Of a DNA stretch of 64,000 nt, positions 45,757 through 54,450 are shown piece after piece. The translations under genes and the position numbers were made by a program. The stretch lies in assembly GCF_900143085.1 (NCBI RefSeq), contig NZ_FRCZ01000003.1, positions 1 through 64,000 of the forward strand, given 5' to 3'. The DNA is from Gracilibacillus kekensis. Its GTDB lineage: Bacteria; Bacillota; Bacilli; Bacillales; Amphibacillaceae. The notes below the pieces were generated by a model. It did no database searches. It worked only from the letters and a program-made list of their open reading frames with translations, and was not told where the DNA came from. Within the stretch, counting starts at the first letter, position 1, and each line of letters opens with the position of its first letter.

Positions 45757-46532
45757 TGGGTAATTATATTCCATTAAAATATTATTTTGATAAACAACTT
45801 GCTATTCGTTTATCAACCTTAATCAAAGAACATGATTCACAATTTGATGCTACTACTTTCATTTATAAGGTGGAACAAGAAGTAGAGGGAAAAAAATTAA
45901 AGGCGCGAGTTGAGGTTATTGCAGATCAACTCGCGATTCACTTGCCGTATGCTTATCTCAGTGCTGTTACTATCCTAATAAACACATTAGGTGAAGAAAA
46001 TCCAACAGAACAAGGTATGTTTACTAATGGATATCACCTCATGCCAGTCGCTAAATTTGTAGAGAAGTATGGATTGGAAGATTTTGATTTATCAATGCAA
46101 GCATTATATGAAATTACGAAAAGGCACACATCCGAATATGCGATCAGACCTTACCTACAATCGGATATGGAGAAGAGCTTGCACTATTTACACAAGTGGA
46201 TGAAAGATGAGAACGCGCATGTAAGAAGGTTAGTGAGTGAGGGTACGCGTCCTAGACTTCCATGGGCTAAAAAAATAGCTCCTTTAAAAAACGATCCGCA
46301 AAACAATTTATCACTACTAGAAGGATTATGGAAGGATTCTTCGCCATATGTACAAAAATCTGTTGCCAATCATATAAACGACTTAACAAAAGATTCTCCT
46401 GAAATTGTGCTATTATGGTTGAAGGAAGAGTGTAGGATACAAGGGAGTAATAAAGTGATTCGACATGGGTTAAGAACATTAATCAAACAAAAAGATTCCG
46501 AAGCACTAAGATTGCTCTCTTCAATCAATTAA
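45756..46532 (+). CDS. DNA alkylation repair-like HEAT protein (AlkC/AlkD superfamily)
   Basis: A 258-residue, all-helical HEAT-repeat protein. The segment HVRRLVSEGTRPRLPWAKKI is characteristic of the AlkC-type DNA alkylation repair enzymes. Further HEAT helices follow (SSPYVQKSVANHINDLTKDS, VIRHGLRTLIKQKD). Relatives excise 3-methylated adenine from DNA. The ATG overlaps the stop of the VOC frame (TAATG), so it is translationally coupled to a broken gene, which may lower its expression. Confidence 0.8.
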   Translation: MGNYIPLKYYFDKQLAIRLSTLIKEHDSQFDATTFIYKVEQEVEGKKLKARVEVIADQLAIHLPYAYLSAVTILINTLGEENPTEQGMFTNGYHLMPVAKFVEKYGLEDFDLSMQALYEITKRHTSEYAIRPYLQSDMEKSLHYLHKWMKDENAHVRRLVSEGTRPRLPWAKKIAPLKNDPQNNLSLLEGLWKDSSPYVQKSVANHINDLTKDSPEIVLLWLKEECRIQGSNKVIRHGLRTLIKQKDSEALRLLSSIN

Positions 46533-46552
46533 TGAAATAAAGGTGTGTTCAG

Positions 46553-47146
46553 ATGAGAAAAACAAAAGAAGAAACAAAGCTTACGATAAAAAAAGTCCTT
46601 GAGATAGCAACTTTAAAATTTGCAGAAGATGGATATGCAAATGTGTCACTGGAAGACATAGTACAGGAAACCGGGTTAACCAGAGGAGCCATTTATCATC
46701 ATTTTAAAAATAAAAAAGGTTTATTTGCATCTGTTTTTGAAGAAGTGCAAAAAGAAATAGCACAAACGATCGAAATAGAAGCAATGAAGTCTAATGATAA
46801 ATGGATACAATTGATAAATGGCTGTCGTGCCTTTTTAACTGCAGCATCTGAAACAGCACACCAACGAATACTACTAATCGATGGACCTGCTGTGCTGGGT
46901 TGGGACACATTCCGTAAACTGGATCAGCAATATGCGATGAGCGGGTTAAAAGAGCAATTAATCATAATGAATCAAGATAACTCCATCGATTTGAAAGATA
47001 TATCAGTCGAAGCTCTTACACATAGCCTCTCAGGAGCAATGAATGAATGTGCGCTATGGATTACTGAAAAAAATGATAGACACATAGCCATTAATGAAGC
47101 AGTACAAGTGATTGAAAATTTTATGTTAGGGTGGAAGAAAAAATAA
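46553..47146 (+). CDS. TetR/AcrR-family transcriptional regulator
   Basis: A 197-residue repressor. The N-terminal HTH reads ATLKFAEDGYANVSLEDIVQ and GLTRGAIYHHFKNKKGLFAS. The C-terminal ligand domain contains HQRILLIDGPAVLGWDTFRK, typical of a subgroup of TetR regulators. Located third in the operon after the VOC and alkylation-repair genes, it probably represses that operon through the inverted repeat at 45281-45315. The ligand is unknown. Confidence 0.9.
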   Translation: MRKTKEETKLTIKKVLEIATLKFAEDGYANVSLEDIVQETGLTRGAIYHHFKNKKGLFASVFEEVQKEIAQTIEIEAMKSNDKWIQLINGCRAFLTAASETAHQRILLIDGPAVLGWDTFRKLDQQYAMSGLKEQLIIMNQDNSIDLKDISVEALTHSLSGAMNECALWITEKNDRHIAINEAVQVIENFMLGWKKK

Positions 47147-47204
47147 TTAAACCGTGCAAGTTAGTAGAAAACTATTAAATTGTTTACCCTTAGCAATTAA
47201 GAAA

Positions 47205-47243
47205 ATATAAAAAAAGAGCGAACACCTTTTAAGTGTTCACCCT
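47205..47243 (-). terminator. Terminator of the SDR-AKR operon
   Basis: On the minus strand GTGAACACTT pairs with AGGTGTTCGC and runs into T7. It may also stop the converging tetR transcript. Confidence 0.88.
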
Positions 47244-47259
47244 AAGCGCAGTTGTGTAT

Positions 47260-48231
47260 TTACACCAATGGATGTGGTACATAAAGTTCTTCCAAACTCT
47301 TAATTTCTTCAGATGTCAATTTTACTGATAACGCCGACACTGCATCTTCAAGATGGCTTATCTTGGTCGCCCCAATAATCGGTGATGTGACCTCTTCCTT
47401 TTGCAACAGCCATGCAAGTGCGACCTGTGCTCGTGGAATATCTCGATCTGCTGCAACCTCCGCCACTCTTTCCGCCACTTTGCGATCAGCTTCTTCTGTC
47501 TTGGTAAACAGGGCCTTTGCTACTTGGTCATTTTCTGATCGAGCGGTCTGCTCATTCCAATCGCGGGTTAATCGACCTGCAGCAAAAGGTAAATATGGCG
47601 TAACGCCAACTCCATCATCTTTACAAAAAGGTAGCATTTCTCTTTCTTCCTCTCTATAAAGCAAGTTAAGTCTATTTTCCATGGATATGAAACGAGTCCA
47701 ACCGTTGCGTTCTGCCACATGTTGAGCTTTTGCGAACTGCCAGGCTGACATGGAGGATGCTCCGATATACCTTACCTTACCGACCTTAACTAGATCATGT
47801 AGTGCCTCCATTGTCTCTTCAATCGGTGTGTTAGGATCCCATCGATGGATTTGATACAAATCGATGTAGTCTGTACCCAATCGTCTTAGACTATTATCAA
47901 CTTCAGTCATAATCGCTTTGCGGGAAAGCCCCATAGCATTTGGACCTTTACGCATTGGAACGAATACTTTTGTAGCAATGACAACTTCGTCACGGCGAGC
48001 GAAGTCCTTTAATGTTCGTCCAAGAATTTCTTCACTTGTGCCGTCAGAGTACATATTAGCGGTACTGAAAAAATTTATTCCTAATTCAAGGGCTTTTTTT
48101 ATGATTGGTCTGCTCTTTTCTTCATTTAGTGACCATGGCGTGTTTCCTCGTTCAGGTATTCCGAAGCTCATGCTTCCAAGACATAGTTCTGAAACATCCA
48201 AACCAGACTTTCCGAGTTTTTTATTTTCCAT
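47260..48231 (-). CDS. Aldo/keto reductase
   Basis: A 323-residue TIM-barrel NADPH-dependent reductase. GINFFSTANMYSDGTSEEILG provides the catalytic Asp/Tyr region, though an asparagine replaces the usual aspartate before MY. The catalytic lysine is in VVIATKV and histidine in YQIHRWD. PIIGATKISHLEDAV binds the cofactor phosphate. It lies 71 bases downstream of the SDR gene and is probably co-transcribed under the MarR regulator. Substrate is unknown. Confidence 0.9.
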   Translation of the reverse strand: MENKKLGKSGLDVSELCLGSMSFGIPERGNTPWSLNEEKSRPIIKKALELGINFFSTANMYSDGTSEEILGRTLKDFARRDEVVIATKVFVPMRKGPNAMGLSRKAIMTEVDNSLRRLGTDYIDLYQIHRWDPNTPIEETMEALHDLVKVGKVRYIGASSMSAWQFAKAQHVAERNGWTRFISMENRLNLLYREEEREMLPFCKDDGVGVTPYLPFAAGRLTRDWNEQTARSENDQVAKALFTKTEEADRKVAERVAEVAADRDIPRAQVALAWLLQKEEVTSPIIGATKISHLEDAVSALSVKLTSEEIKSLEELYVPHPLV

Positions 48232-48302
48232 TTGTATAACTCACTCCTTCTGTAATATGTCAAAAAATTAATGATTATTTAAATCAGCGAGAGACCCCAT
48301 CA

Positions 48303-49055
48303 TCACCACGGAAGTTGACGTCTCTCATTTGAAAACGAGCCTGTAGGACCGTTCTCGTCAAGAAGAGCAAGGCTCACCGGATGGCAAGCTGCCTGTTGAA
48401 CGGTTCCTGTTCCTTCAAAATTGTTGAGGTCAGTTGCAGTAAAGCCCGGGCATACCGCATTGACTTTAATACCTGTTGATTCAAGTTCAATAGCAAAAGC
48501 AAGCGTGATGGCGTTAAGGGCAGTCTTTGAAGGGCTATAAATTGCACCGAACATTTCACGATGCGAATTGTTCGGATCAGCGTTGAGTGCCAGCGATCCT
48601 GCACCACTAGATATGTTGACGATGCGTGCAGCAGGTGCTTTCCTAAGAAGAGGTAGCATCGCTTGAGTAACAGCAATTACACCAAATACGTTTGTCTCAA
48701 ATACCGTGCGTACCTCATCTAGAGACGCAACGCTTGGTCTGCCTGAATTACCTACCTCTTCAAGCTTCCTTCCAGGCTCACCCGCATGCGATATGCCCGC
48801 ATTGTTGATAAGTACATCGAGACGACCTAGCTCGATACGGATACATTCTGCTGCTGATTCGATTGAATGTTGATCGGTAACATCAAGCTGTATGGCCCGA
48901 GCATCTGCCCCGACACTAATTGCTGCTTTTTTCCCTCTTTCAAAATTTCGTGAACCAACAAGGACAGTGAATCCGTGTGACGCAAGTTCCTTTGAGATTT
49001 GAAGACCAATTCCCTTATTGGCCCCAGTAACCAAGGCGACAGGTTTAGTATGCAT
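48303..49055 (-). CDS. Short-chain dehydrogenase/reductase
   Basis: A 250-residue NAD(P)-dependent oxidoreductase. The glycine motif VTGANKGIGLQISKEL, the NAG motif LINNAGISH and the catalytic Ser with Y-x-x-x-K (SPSKTALN with serine in place of tyrosine, in IYSPSKTAL) are visible; the tyrosine is just upstream. ATG 49055 is chosen behind AAAGGAG. The longer frame to 49124 runs through the promoter. It is divergent from marR, with two operator-like palindromes between. Confidence 0.88.
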   Translation of the reverse strand: MHTKPVALVTGANKGIGLQISKELASHGFTVLVGSRNFERGKKAAISVGADARAIQLDVTDQHSIESAAECIRIELGRLDVLINNAGISHAGEPGRKLEEVGNSGRPSVASLDEVRTVFETNVFGVIAVTQAMLPLLRKAPAARIVNISSGAGSLALNADPNNSHREMFGAIYSPSKTALNAITLAFAIELESTGIKVNAVCPGFTATDLNNFEGTGTVQQAACHPVSLALLDENGPTGSFSNERRQLPW

Positions 49056-49126
49056 TGTTAAATTCTCCTTTCTATATGCAACTTTTGTCATTACTGGTAA
49101 GCTTCTCCCATTACACATTTTCACTT

Positions 49127-49180
49127 GGTTGATGTATCAACCCAAATACACTTTATCACCTTGCGGTTGACGTGTCAACT
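49127..49180. promoter_or_regulatory. Two MarR operator-like palindromes
   Basis: GGTTGATGTATCAACC (49127-49142) and GGTTGACGTGTCAACT (49165-49180) share the pattern GTTGAnnnnTCAAC. Their centres are 38 bases apart, between the divergent SDR and marR starts. TATGAT after the second site is a possible -10 box for marR. Confidence 0.7.
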
Positions 49181-49196
49181 ATGATATCCTTTATTT

Positions 49197-49640
49197 ATGA
49201 AAAGAAAAATGATAAGTGAAGAAGAAATGCAAATATGGCATATGTGGAAAAGCTCTTATACGAACATTTTTGGACGTGTTGTAAAAGACATGTTCGAGCA
49301 AACTGGGCTATCGGAGGGGGATTTTGGTATATTAGACCGATTGGATCTTTATGGAAAAGGCAAGCTACGCCAGCAAGAATTAGCAGACTCAATGGATTGG
49401 ACCAAGAGTCGGTTGTCCCATCATTTAACGCGGATGGAAAAACGTGGACTTGTTTTAAGGGAACCATTAGAAACTGAACGCGGAGTGCAGGTAATCACTA
49501 CTTCGGCCGGAAAATCAGCATTGAATAATGCACGCCCTGTCGTTTCCGTGGCAATACGTGAGCATTTTTTAGAATTATTAACTGAACAAGATATTGATTC
49601 GATTACTAATCTGGCGGAAAGAGCAAAAGCAAAGTCTTAA
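49197..49640 (+). CDS. MarR-family transcriptional regulator
   Basis: A 147-residue winged-helix regulator. The recognition region is LRQQELADSMDWTKSRLSHH, followed by LTRMEKRGLVLREPLE and the wing ERGVQVITTSAGKSAL. It is divergent from the SDR-AKR operon and most likely controls both through the palindromes in between. The start is ATG with no strong ribosome site; a second in-frame ATG is four codons downstream. Confidence 0.9.
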   Translation: MKRKMISEEEMQIWHMWKSSYTNIFGRVVKDMFEQTGLSEGDFGILDRLDLYGKGKLRQQELADSMDWTKSRLSHHLTRMEKRGLVLREPLETERGVQVITTSAGKSALNNARPVVSVAIREHFLELLTEQDIDSITNLAERAKAKS

Positions 49641-49899
49641 TCGGCTAGTAAAGCCTCACCATCTTAACTGCATTTTTTGATGTTATGCAAGAAGAGTATA
49701 ATAATAAGGGACAAACTTCTTTTACAGTAAAATGGAAGTTAGGAATATGTAGAAAGGATAGAAAGTTGGTATAAAAAGAAGTAATAGTTGAAGGCTTTCT
49801 AGGAACTTTTTAAAAGTCGATATTGATGGGCAACTGAAAAGTTGAACATACGTGCTGATTATATTTAAGATTTATATTATTGTCCAAACACATAATTAA

Positions 49900-50351
49900 T
49901 ATAATAATGGCGACGCCTACTCGGTTTTGTTTTACAATCGCACCCGCTGAAAAGAGCTTGCTTAAAAAAACTGAACTAAAACATTTCCTCTTTACAGTGT
50001 TTCAATGCACAAATAATATGCGCAGGTGCTTTGGCCGTCAGAAAGTTAATCTGGCGGCATTGCATTTATAAACCATTTATAAAGTTGTGCGGCGACAATT
50101 TTACAAGCTTTGCGACGTAGGACGGACAATCAGTTTGTTAATCATCACGGTAGTCGGTTGAACGTGTCCATTACGATGTTATTTATCATTGGAAGGATCG
50201 GCTTTACGGTATTACTGATCTGTATCATAATCGCAAGTGGAAAAAGCTGTCCTTGCATTCTAAACTGGTGCTGTTGACCTCTGGCATCCTTACCGTCACG
50301 GGATTTCTTGTAAACTTGTATCAACAATATTCAACTTTACGTAAATCTTAG
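49900..50351 (+). pseudogene. Decayed Ktr/Trk-type potassium transporter subunit
   Basis: Fragments in different frames resemble TrkH/KtrB. They include VNLAALHL near 50050, LIITVVG near 50145, LFIIGRIGFTVL (50180-50215; KtrB relatives read FIIGGIGFTV), then in another frame DLYHNRKWKKLSLHSKLVLL and TSGILTVTGFL, ending STLRKS at 50351. At least two frameshifts and internal stops are present, and both ends are missing. The 260 bases between marR and this remnant (49641-49900) show no gene. Confidence 0.65.
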
Positions 50352-50387
50352 AGAAACCGCCGTATACCGAACGTTAGGGGGAGTAGA

Positions 50388-50930
50388 ATGCAAAGCTTAT
50401 ATATGAAGAATCATTTTAATAAGATATATCAACAAAGAGAAGAATTCCAAGGTGTCTTAAAAAAATATAAAAATAAAGAATGGGAACGACCTGTTGAAGG
50501 TAAATGGTCTTTTGGTGAAACATATTATCACCTATATCTAATGGTCAAACGATTTCGCCAGTTAAATAAAATATATGTACCAATATATAAACCGATTGCA
50601 ACAATAAGACGAAGAGCATCATATAAAACCGAAATACATGATATTTATGCAGAATATAAACAGAATAACAAACAACCGATGAAAGCTCCTTCTGTTTTGT
50701 TACCACCTAAAGGAATTCAGGATAAAATTACGTTTGAAGAGATAATAATTAACCTGGAAAAGGAAACGCATATACTAGAAGAAGGGTTAGCTGATATCCC
50801 TGCTGATATTGCTGGACATATCCGTTATCCTGATCCTATAGCTTATTATCCTAACTTAATTCAAAGTATCAAATTAATAGGAATACATGAAGAACATCAT
50901 TTTAATCTGTGCAAGAAATATTACCAGTAA
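50388..50930 (+). CDS. DinB-family protein
   Basis: A 180-residue four-helix-bundle protein of the DinB/YfiT superfamily. The characteristic metal-binding histidines appear in ETYYHLYLMVKR and at the end in LIGIHEEHHFNLCKKY. Such proteins often act as thiol-dependent transferases, but the substrate cannot be told. GGGGGAG precedes ATG. It converges with rpiA with only 24 bases between. Confidence 0.85.
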   Translation: MQSLYMKNHFNKIYQQREEFQGVLKKYKNKEWERPVEGKWSFGETYYHLYLMVKRFRQLNKIYVPIYKPIATIRRRASYKTEIHDIYAEYKQNNKQPMKAPSVLLPPKGIQDKITFEEIIINLEKETHILEEGLADIPADIAGHIRYPDPIAYYPNLIQSIKLIGIHEEHHFNLCKKYYQ

Positions 50931-50954
50931 ATCTTACATTCCAGAGAAAACTCT

Positions 50955-51623
50955 TTAACTAATTATTGTCACTTCTCCATTTTCTTTACCTAGCACAATA
51001 CTATCAGCCATATTAATAAAGAGACCATTTTCAACTACACCAGATATCATGTTCAACTGCTGATTTAGTTCAGCAGGATTGTCAATCATCTCAAAATAAC
51101 AGTCAGCAATATAATTTTGATTATCTGTTACAAAAGGAGAAGCATCTTGATTCATTCTTATTTTTGGCGTGCAACCCAGTTTTTTAATCGTGTTAATCGT
51201 GGTTTCCCAACTGAATGGTACGATCTCCACAGGTAATGGAAACTTACCTAATTGAGTAACATATTTCGTTTCATCGATTACTACAATAAATTTTTCAGAA
51301 ATAGAAGCGACCATTTTCTCACGTAATAAAGCGCCACCCCCACCTTTTATAAGCTCAAAATCATGATTGGCCTCATCGGCACCATCAATTGTTAGATCTA
51401 AATAATCAACAGAGGACATAGATACTAATGGTATACCTAAATCTATTGCTAACTTCTCCGTTTGTATAGAAGTCGGGACTCCTTTGATATCTAAGCCTTC
51501 TTTCACAAGTTCTCCTAACTTAATAATTGAAAAATAAACCGTTGATCCTGTTCCAAGACCCACAGTCATACCATCCTCAACATAATGTACCGCTTTTTCA
51601 CCAGCAATTTTTTTAGGGTTCAA
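50955..51623 (-). CDS. rpiA: Ribose-5-phosphate isomerase A
   Basis: A 222-residue enzyme of the pentose phosphate pathway. It shows the substrate loop VGLGTGSTVYF, the DGADEAN motif with catalytic acid, and KGGGGALLREKMVASIS. Glu and Lys active-site residues of the family are present. AGGAGGG precedes ATG. It stands alone; many Bacillaceae carry this A-type enzyme next to unrelated genes. Confidence 0.95.
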   Translation of the reverse strand: MNPKKIAGEKAVHYVEDGMTVGLGTGSTVYFSIIKLGELVKEGLDIKGVPTSIQTEKLAIDLGIPLVSMSSVDYLDLTIDGADEANHDFELIKGGGGALLREKMVASISEKFIVVIDETKYVTQLGKFPLPVEIVPFSWETTINTIKKLGCTPKIRMNQDASPFVTDNQNYIADCYFEMIDNPAELNQQLNMISGVVENGLFINMADSIVLGKENGEVTIIS

Positions 51624-52013
51624 AATGTTTCCCTCCTAAACTAAATCTTATCTTTCATTAGATAGTATAAATGTATCATCACACTTTATTGTGTTCAAGA
51701 GAATGAGGAAGCTCAGTATTGACTAAGAACAGATTTTCAAGCATTTTTATCAGAGATTGAAGAGAGGCACTGAAAGGTTTAATGCAATTTTGAGTACTAC
51801 TAAAACTAATATACACCCAAAAGCACATTTAGAGAAGGAAATATTGTAAAATAAACGTGTTAGGGTGTGGCATGCTCTGGATGAAGTGAAAATTATGAAA
51901 CAGAAGTTAACGGTGACTGTACTGGTGGCTTTTTGATTTATTAGAACCGCTCCAAAATTTACTATTTAATAGTACTGGTCCAGATTGAGGAACCAACCAA
52001 GGGAGGAAAAAGT
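51624..52013. other. Intergenic stretch with no clear gene
   Basis: Between rpiA and the DHFR-like gene I see no complete gene. A 40-codon open stretch without start (51727-51849; reads EQIFKHFYQRLKRG...) could be a remnant but is not long enough to exclude chance in AT-rich DNA. Confidence 0.4.
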
Positions 52014-52586
52014 ATGTCCAATGATGTAAGTACAAGAAGCATAATATTAGATTTAGCTGTAACTCTAGATGGCTTTATTGAAGGGAAAAATGGTGAAGTT
52101 GATTGGTGCATAATGGACTCTGAGATGGGGTTTACTAATTTCCTGAATCAAATTGATACTATTTTGTATGGAAGAAAAAGTTACGATTTATGGGGACAAT
52201 ATATTCCAACAATGAAAGATACTAATGCAGAAAAAGAAATGTGGGAATTAGTTCAAAGTAAAGAAAAATATGTGTTTTCCAGAACGCAGAAAGGGTCTGA
52301 CAAAAAAGTAATTTTCATAAATAATAATATTCCTGAAGAAGTAAATAAATTAAAGAATCAGACGGGTAAAGACATTTGGTTATACGGTGGAGCAAGTCTT
52401 ATTCAAACTTTTATCGATTTAGGTCTTGTGGATGAATTTAGACTATCTGTTCATCCTGTTATTTTAGGAGAAGGAAGACCACTGTTTACAGATGTAAAAC
52501 AGAGGTTAAATTTAAAATTAATTAGTACAAGAACTTACTCTTCCGGCGTTGTTCAACTAATCTATCACTTGAATCAAGATGAATAA
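52014..52586 (+). CDS. Dihydrofolate reductase-like (RibD C-terminal domain) protein
   Basis: A 190-residue reductase-fold protein of the YyaP/YwjB type. The start SIILDLAVTLDGFIEGKNGE, the NADPH-binding LYGGASLIQTFIDLGLVDEF and the strand RLSVHPVILGEGRPLF are typical. These proteins resemble the RibD reductase domain more than folate-metabolising FolA. The true substrate is unknown. GGAGGA precedes ATG. Confidence 0.88.
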   Translation: MSNDVSTRSIILDLAVTLDGFIEGKNGEVDWCIMDSEMGFTNFLNQIDTILYGRKSYDLWGQYIPTMKDTNAEKEMWELVQSKEKYVFSRTQKGSDKKVIFINNNIPEEVNKLKNQTGKDIWLYGGASLIQTFIDLGLVDEFRLSVHPVILGEGRPLFTDVKQRLNLKLISTRTYSSGVVQLIYHLNQDE

Positions 52587-52658
52587 TATTAATTACACAA
52601 CAATCGGGCGCGTTTGCTGAGGGAGAGTACATTATTCTTACTAAGTACAGAAAAAACG

Positions 52659-52702
52659 AAAAACCCCAGAAATGTTGGTCTAACAACATTTCTGGGGTTT
52701 TT
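52659..52702. terminator. Bidirectional terminator between the DHFR-like gene and rpsD
   Basis: Perfect 19-base arms (AAAAACCCCAGAAATGTTG and complement) enclose a six-base loop, with T runs on both strands. Confidence 0.95.
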
Positions 52703-52727
52703 GATTTCTCTTTACGAAGCGAATTTA

Positions 52728-53330
52728 TTAACGAGAGTAGAACTCAACAATAAGCGCTTCGTTAATTTCTGCTGGTAATTCAGAACGCTCTGGTAAGCGA
52801 GTGAAAGTACCTTCTAGTTTGTCTGCATCGAATGATACAAATTCAGGTGTGAAAGAGTTAGCCTCAATAGCTTCAGCAATAATGTCTAGCTTTTGAGATT
52901 TTTCACGAACACCAATTACTTGACCAGGTTTTACTTTGTAAGAAGGAATGTCAACGCGACCTCCGTCTACTGTAATGTGACCATGGTTTACTAATTGGCG
53001 AGCTTGACGACGAGTACGTGCAAGACCTAGACGGTATACAAGGTTATCAAGACGAGATTCAAGTAAGATCATGAAGTTCTCACCATGGATACCTTTCATA
53101 GCGCCAGCTGCGTCAAATAGGTTACGGAATTGACGTTCTGTCACTCCGTACATGAAACGTAGCTTTTGTTTTTCTTGTAATTGTAAACCATATTCTGATA
53201 GTTTACGACGTTGATTAGGTCCGTGTTGACCTGGTGCGTAAGGACGTTTGTCTAACTCCTTACCAGTACCTGTTAATGAGATACCAAGACGACGAGACTT
53301 TTTCCATACAGATCCTGTATAGCGAGCCAT
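52728..53330 (-). CDS. rpsD: 30S ribosomal protein S4
   Basis: A 200-residue primary 16S rRNA-binding protein. It begins [20 protein letters not shown] and contains the S4 domain [30 protein letters not shown]. The Bacillus-type protein lacks the zinc cysteines near residue 10-30. As in B. subtilis the gene is monocistronic, away from the main ribosomal operons. AAAGGAG precedes ATG. Control is by the leader described separately. Confidence 0.97.
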   Translation of the reverse strand: MARYTGSVWKKSRRLGISLTGTGKELDKRPYAPGQHGPNQRRKLSEYGLQLQEKQKLRFMYGVTERQFRNLFDAAGAMKGIHGENFMILLESRLDNLVYRLGLARTRRQARQLVNHGHITVDGGRVDIPSYKVKPGQVIGVREKSQKLDIIAEAIEANSFTPEFVSFDADKLEGTFTRLPERSELPAEINEALIVEFYSR

Positions 53331-53552
53331 AGTGCATCTTCTCCTTTATATATGAATTTTGCATAAAATAAGACAGTGTGTCCCTCAACTCGACAGCTAT
53401 TTTGTTTTTCATGCATCCTCGCCCTAGTAGCAGAGAGTTACTCGATGCACCTTACATTCGTTCGTAAGGAACAAAATAGTCAGCCAGCGGTTCACATAGG
53501 CTACCTTTTTTACACAAAGTTCATTATATGATGGGAGAGAGGGAATGTCAAC
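53331..53552 (-). promoter_or_regulatory. rpsD promoter and structured leader (S4 autoregulation)
   Basis: On the minus strand TTGACA (53547-53552) and TATAAT (53524-53529) are separated by exactly 17 bases, a consensus sigma-A promoter. The transcript then has about 180 bases of leader with complementary segments (GGTGCATCGAGTAACTC, GATGCATG, TTGTTCCTTACGAACG). B. subtilis rpsD is repressed by S4 binding to its leader. The leader fold here is not computed. Confidence 0.8.
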
Positions 53553-53569
53553 AGTAACTTGCTATTCCA

Positions 53570-54051
53570 TTAGATATATTTTTCTAATGTTTCTACAAAT
53601 TGTTCTAAATATTTTTGATCGATTTCGTCAAAACGATTTTTGTTTGGGCTATCAATATCAAGTACTCCGAAAACTTCTCCGTTTTTGATAATAGGAACAA
53701 CGATCTCTGATTGGCTTGCTGCATCACAAGCAATATGACCAGGGAATTGATGAACGTCAGCAACTAATTGTGTCTTCTGTTCTGATACAGCCGTTCCGCA
53801 AACACCCTTACCACTCTTAATACGAACACATGCCGGTAATCCTTGGAAGGGACCAAGCACAAGTTCATCTTCCTTCCAAATATAAAATCCGACCCAGTTC
53901 ACATCATTTAAGAATTGGTTCAATAATGCCGATGCATTAGATAGGTTAGCAATTGTATCTGGTTCATCTTGAAGTAATGCGTCTAATTGCTTAATAACGA
54001 TCGGATAGTCTTTTTCTTTTGCGCCTTTATAATCTGTTGTCTCAAACATGT
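53570..54051 (-). CDS. Free methionine-(R)-sulfoxide reductase, GAF domain (YtsP)
   Basis: A 160-residue single GAF-domain protein. Cysteines at about 74, 84 and 108 (GLPACVRI, GKGVCGTA, GHIACDAA) reproduce the 10 and 24 residue spacing of the catalytic cysteines in E. coli fRMsr. SEIVVPI and GVLDIDSP complete the family pattern. It repairs oxidised free methionine. ATG 54051 is chosen behind GGGAGTGG. The rpsD-ytsP-ezrA neighbourhood is conserved with B. subtilis. Confidence 0.9.
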
Positions 54052-54197
54052 ATTCCACTCCCTTAATCATCGTAAATGTAAGAATTTTATATATCATACA
54101 ACACATTTGGTGTTGTTACAAATGAATGATTTTGCGAGGAATAGAACAGGAATCGATAAAAATATTCAAAAAATAGTAAAAATCTTAGCAAAAAGCC

Positions 54198-54372
54198 TTG
54201 GAAACATGGTATCATTACAAGTAATATAAAATGAGACTTAGTCAGTGGGATTTTTTGACTCCTACCGACTGTAAGCGAAACTTATAAGGAAGTTAGCGTC
54301 CGTTTATCCCCTGCTTAACTTTTTTGTGAATCTCGAATCTTGAAATAGGGGTAATACGAACGTTTACACCGT
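54198..54372 (+). ncRNA. Candidate structured RNA upstream of ezrA
   Basis: A possible promoter (TTGGAA 54198-54203, TAATAT 54222-54227, 18-base spacer) precedes two hairpins. The first pairs AGTCAGTGGGA with TCCTACCGACT (54240-54270) around a T6 loop. The second pairs CGTCCGTTTATCCCC (54297-54311) with GGGGTAATACGAACG (54348-54362), using wobble pairs. No frame is open across it. It may be an ezrA leader or a small RNA. This is by eye only. Confidence 0.4.
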
Positions 54373-54450
54373 GATAAAAGTAGTGTCAAAATTTAATGAA
54401 AAATAGAGAAAAATAGAACAGTTATCGGTTGGTTTGAAGGAGGATTACTT

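Noticed and set aside
51727-51849. 40-codon start-less frame between rpiA and the DHFR-like gene
   Set aside because: Too short, no start, no recognisable family; kept only as part of the intergenic note.
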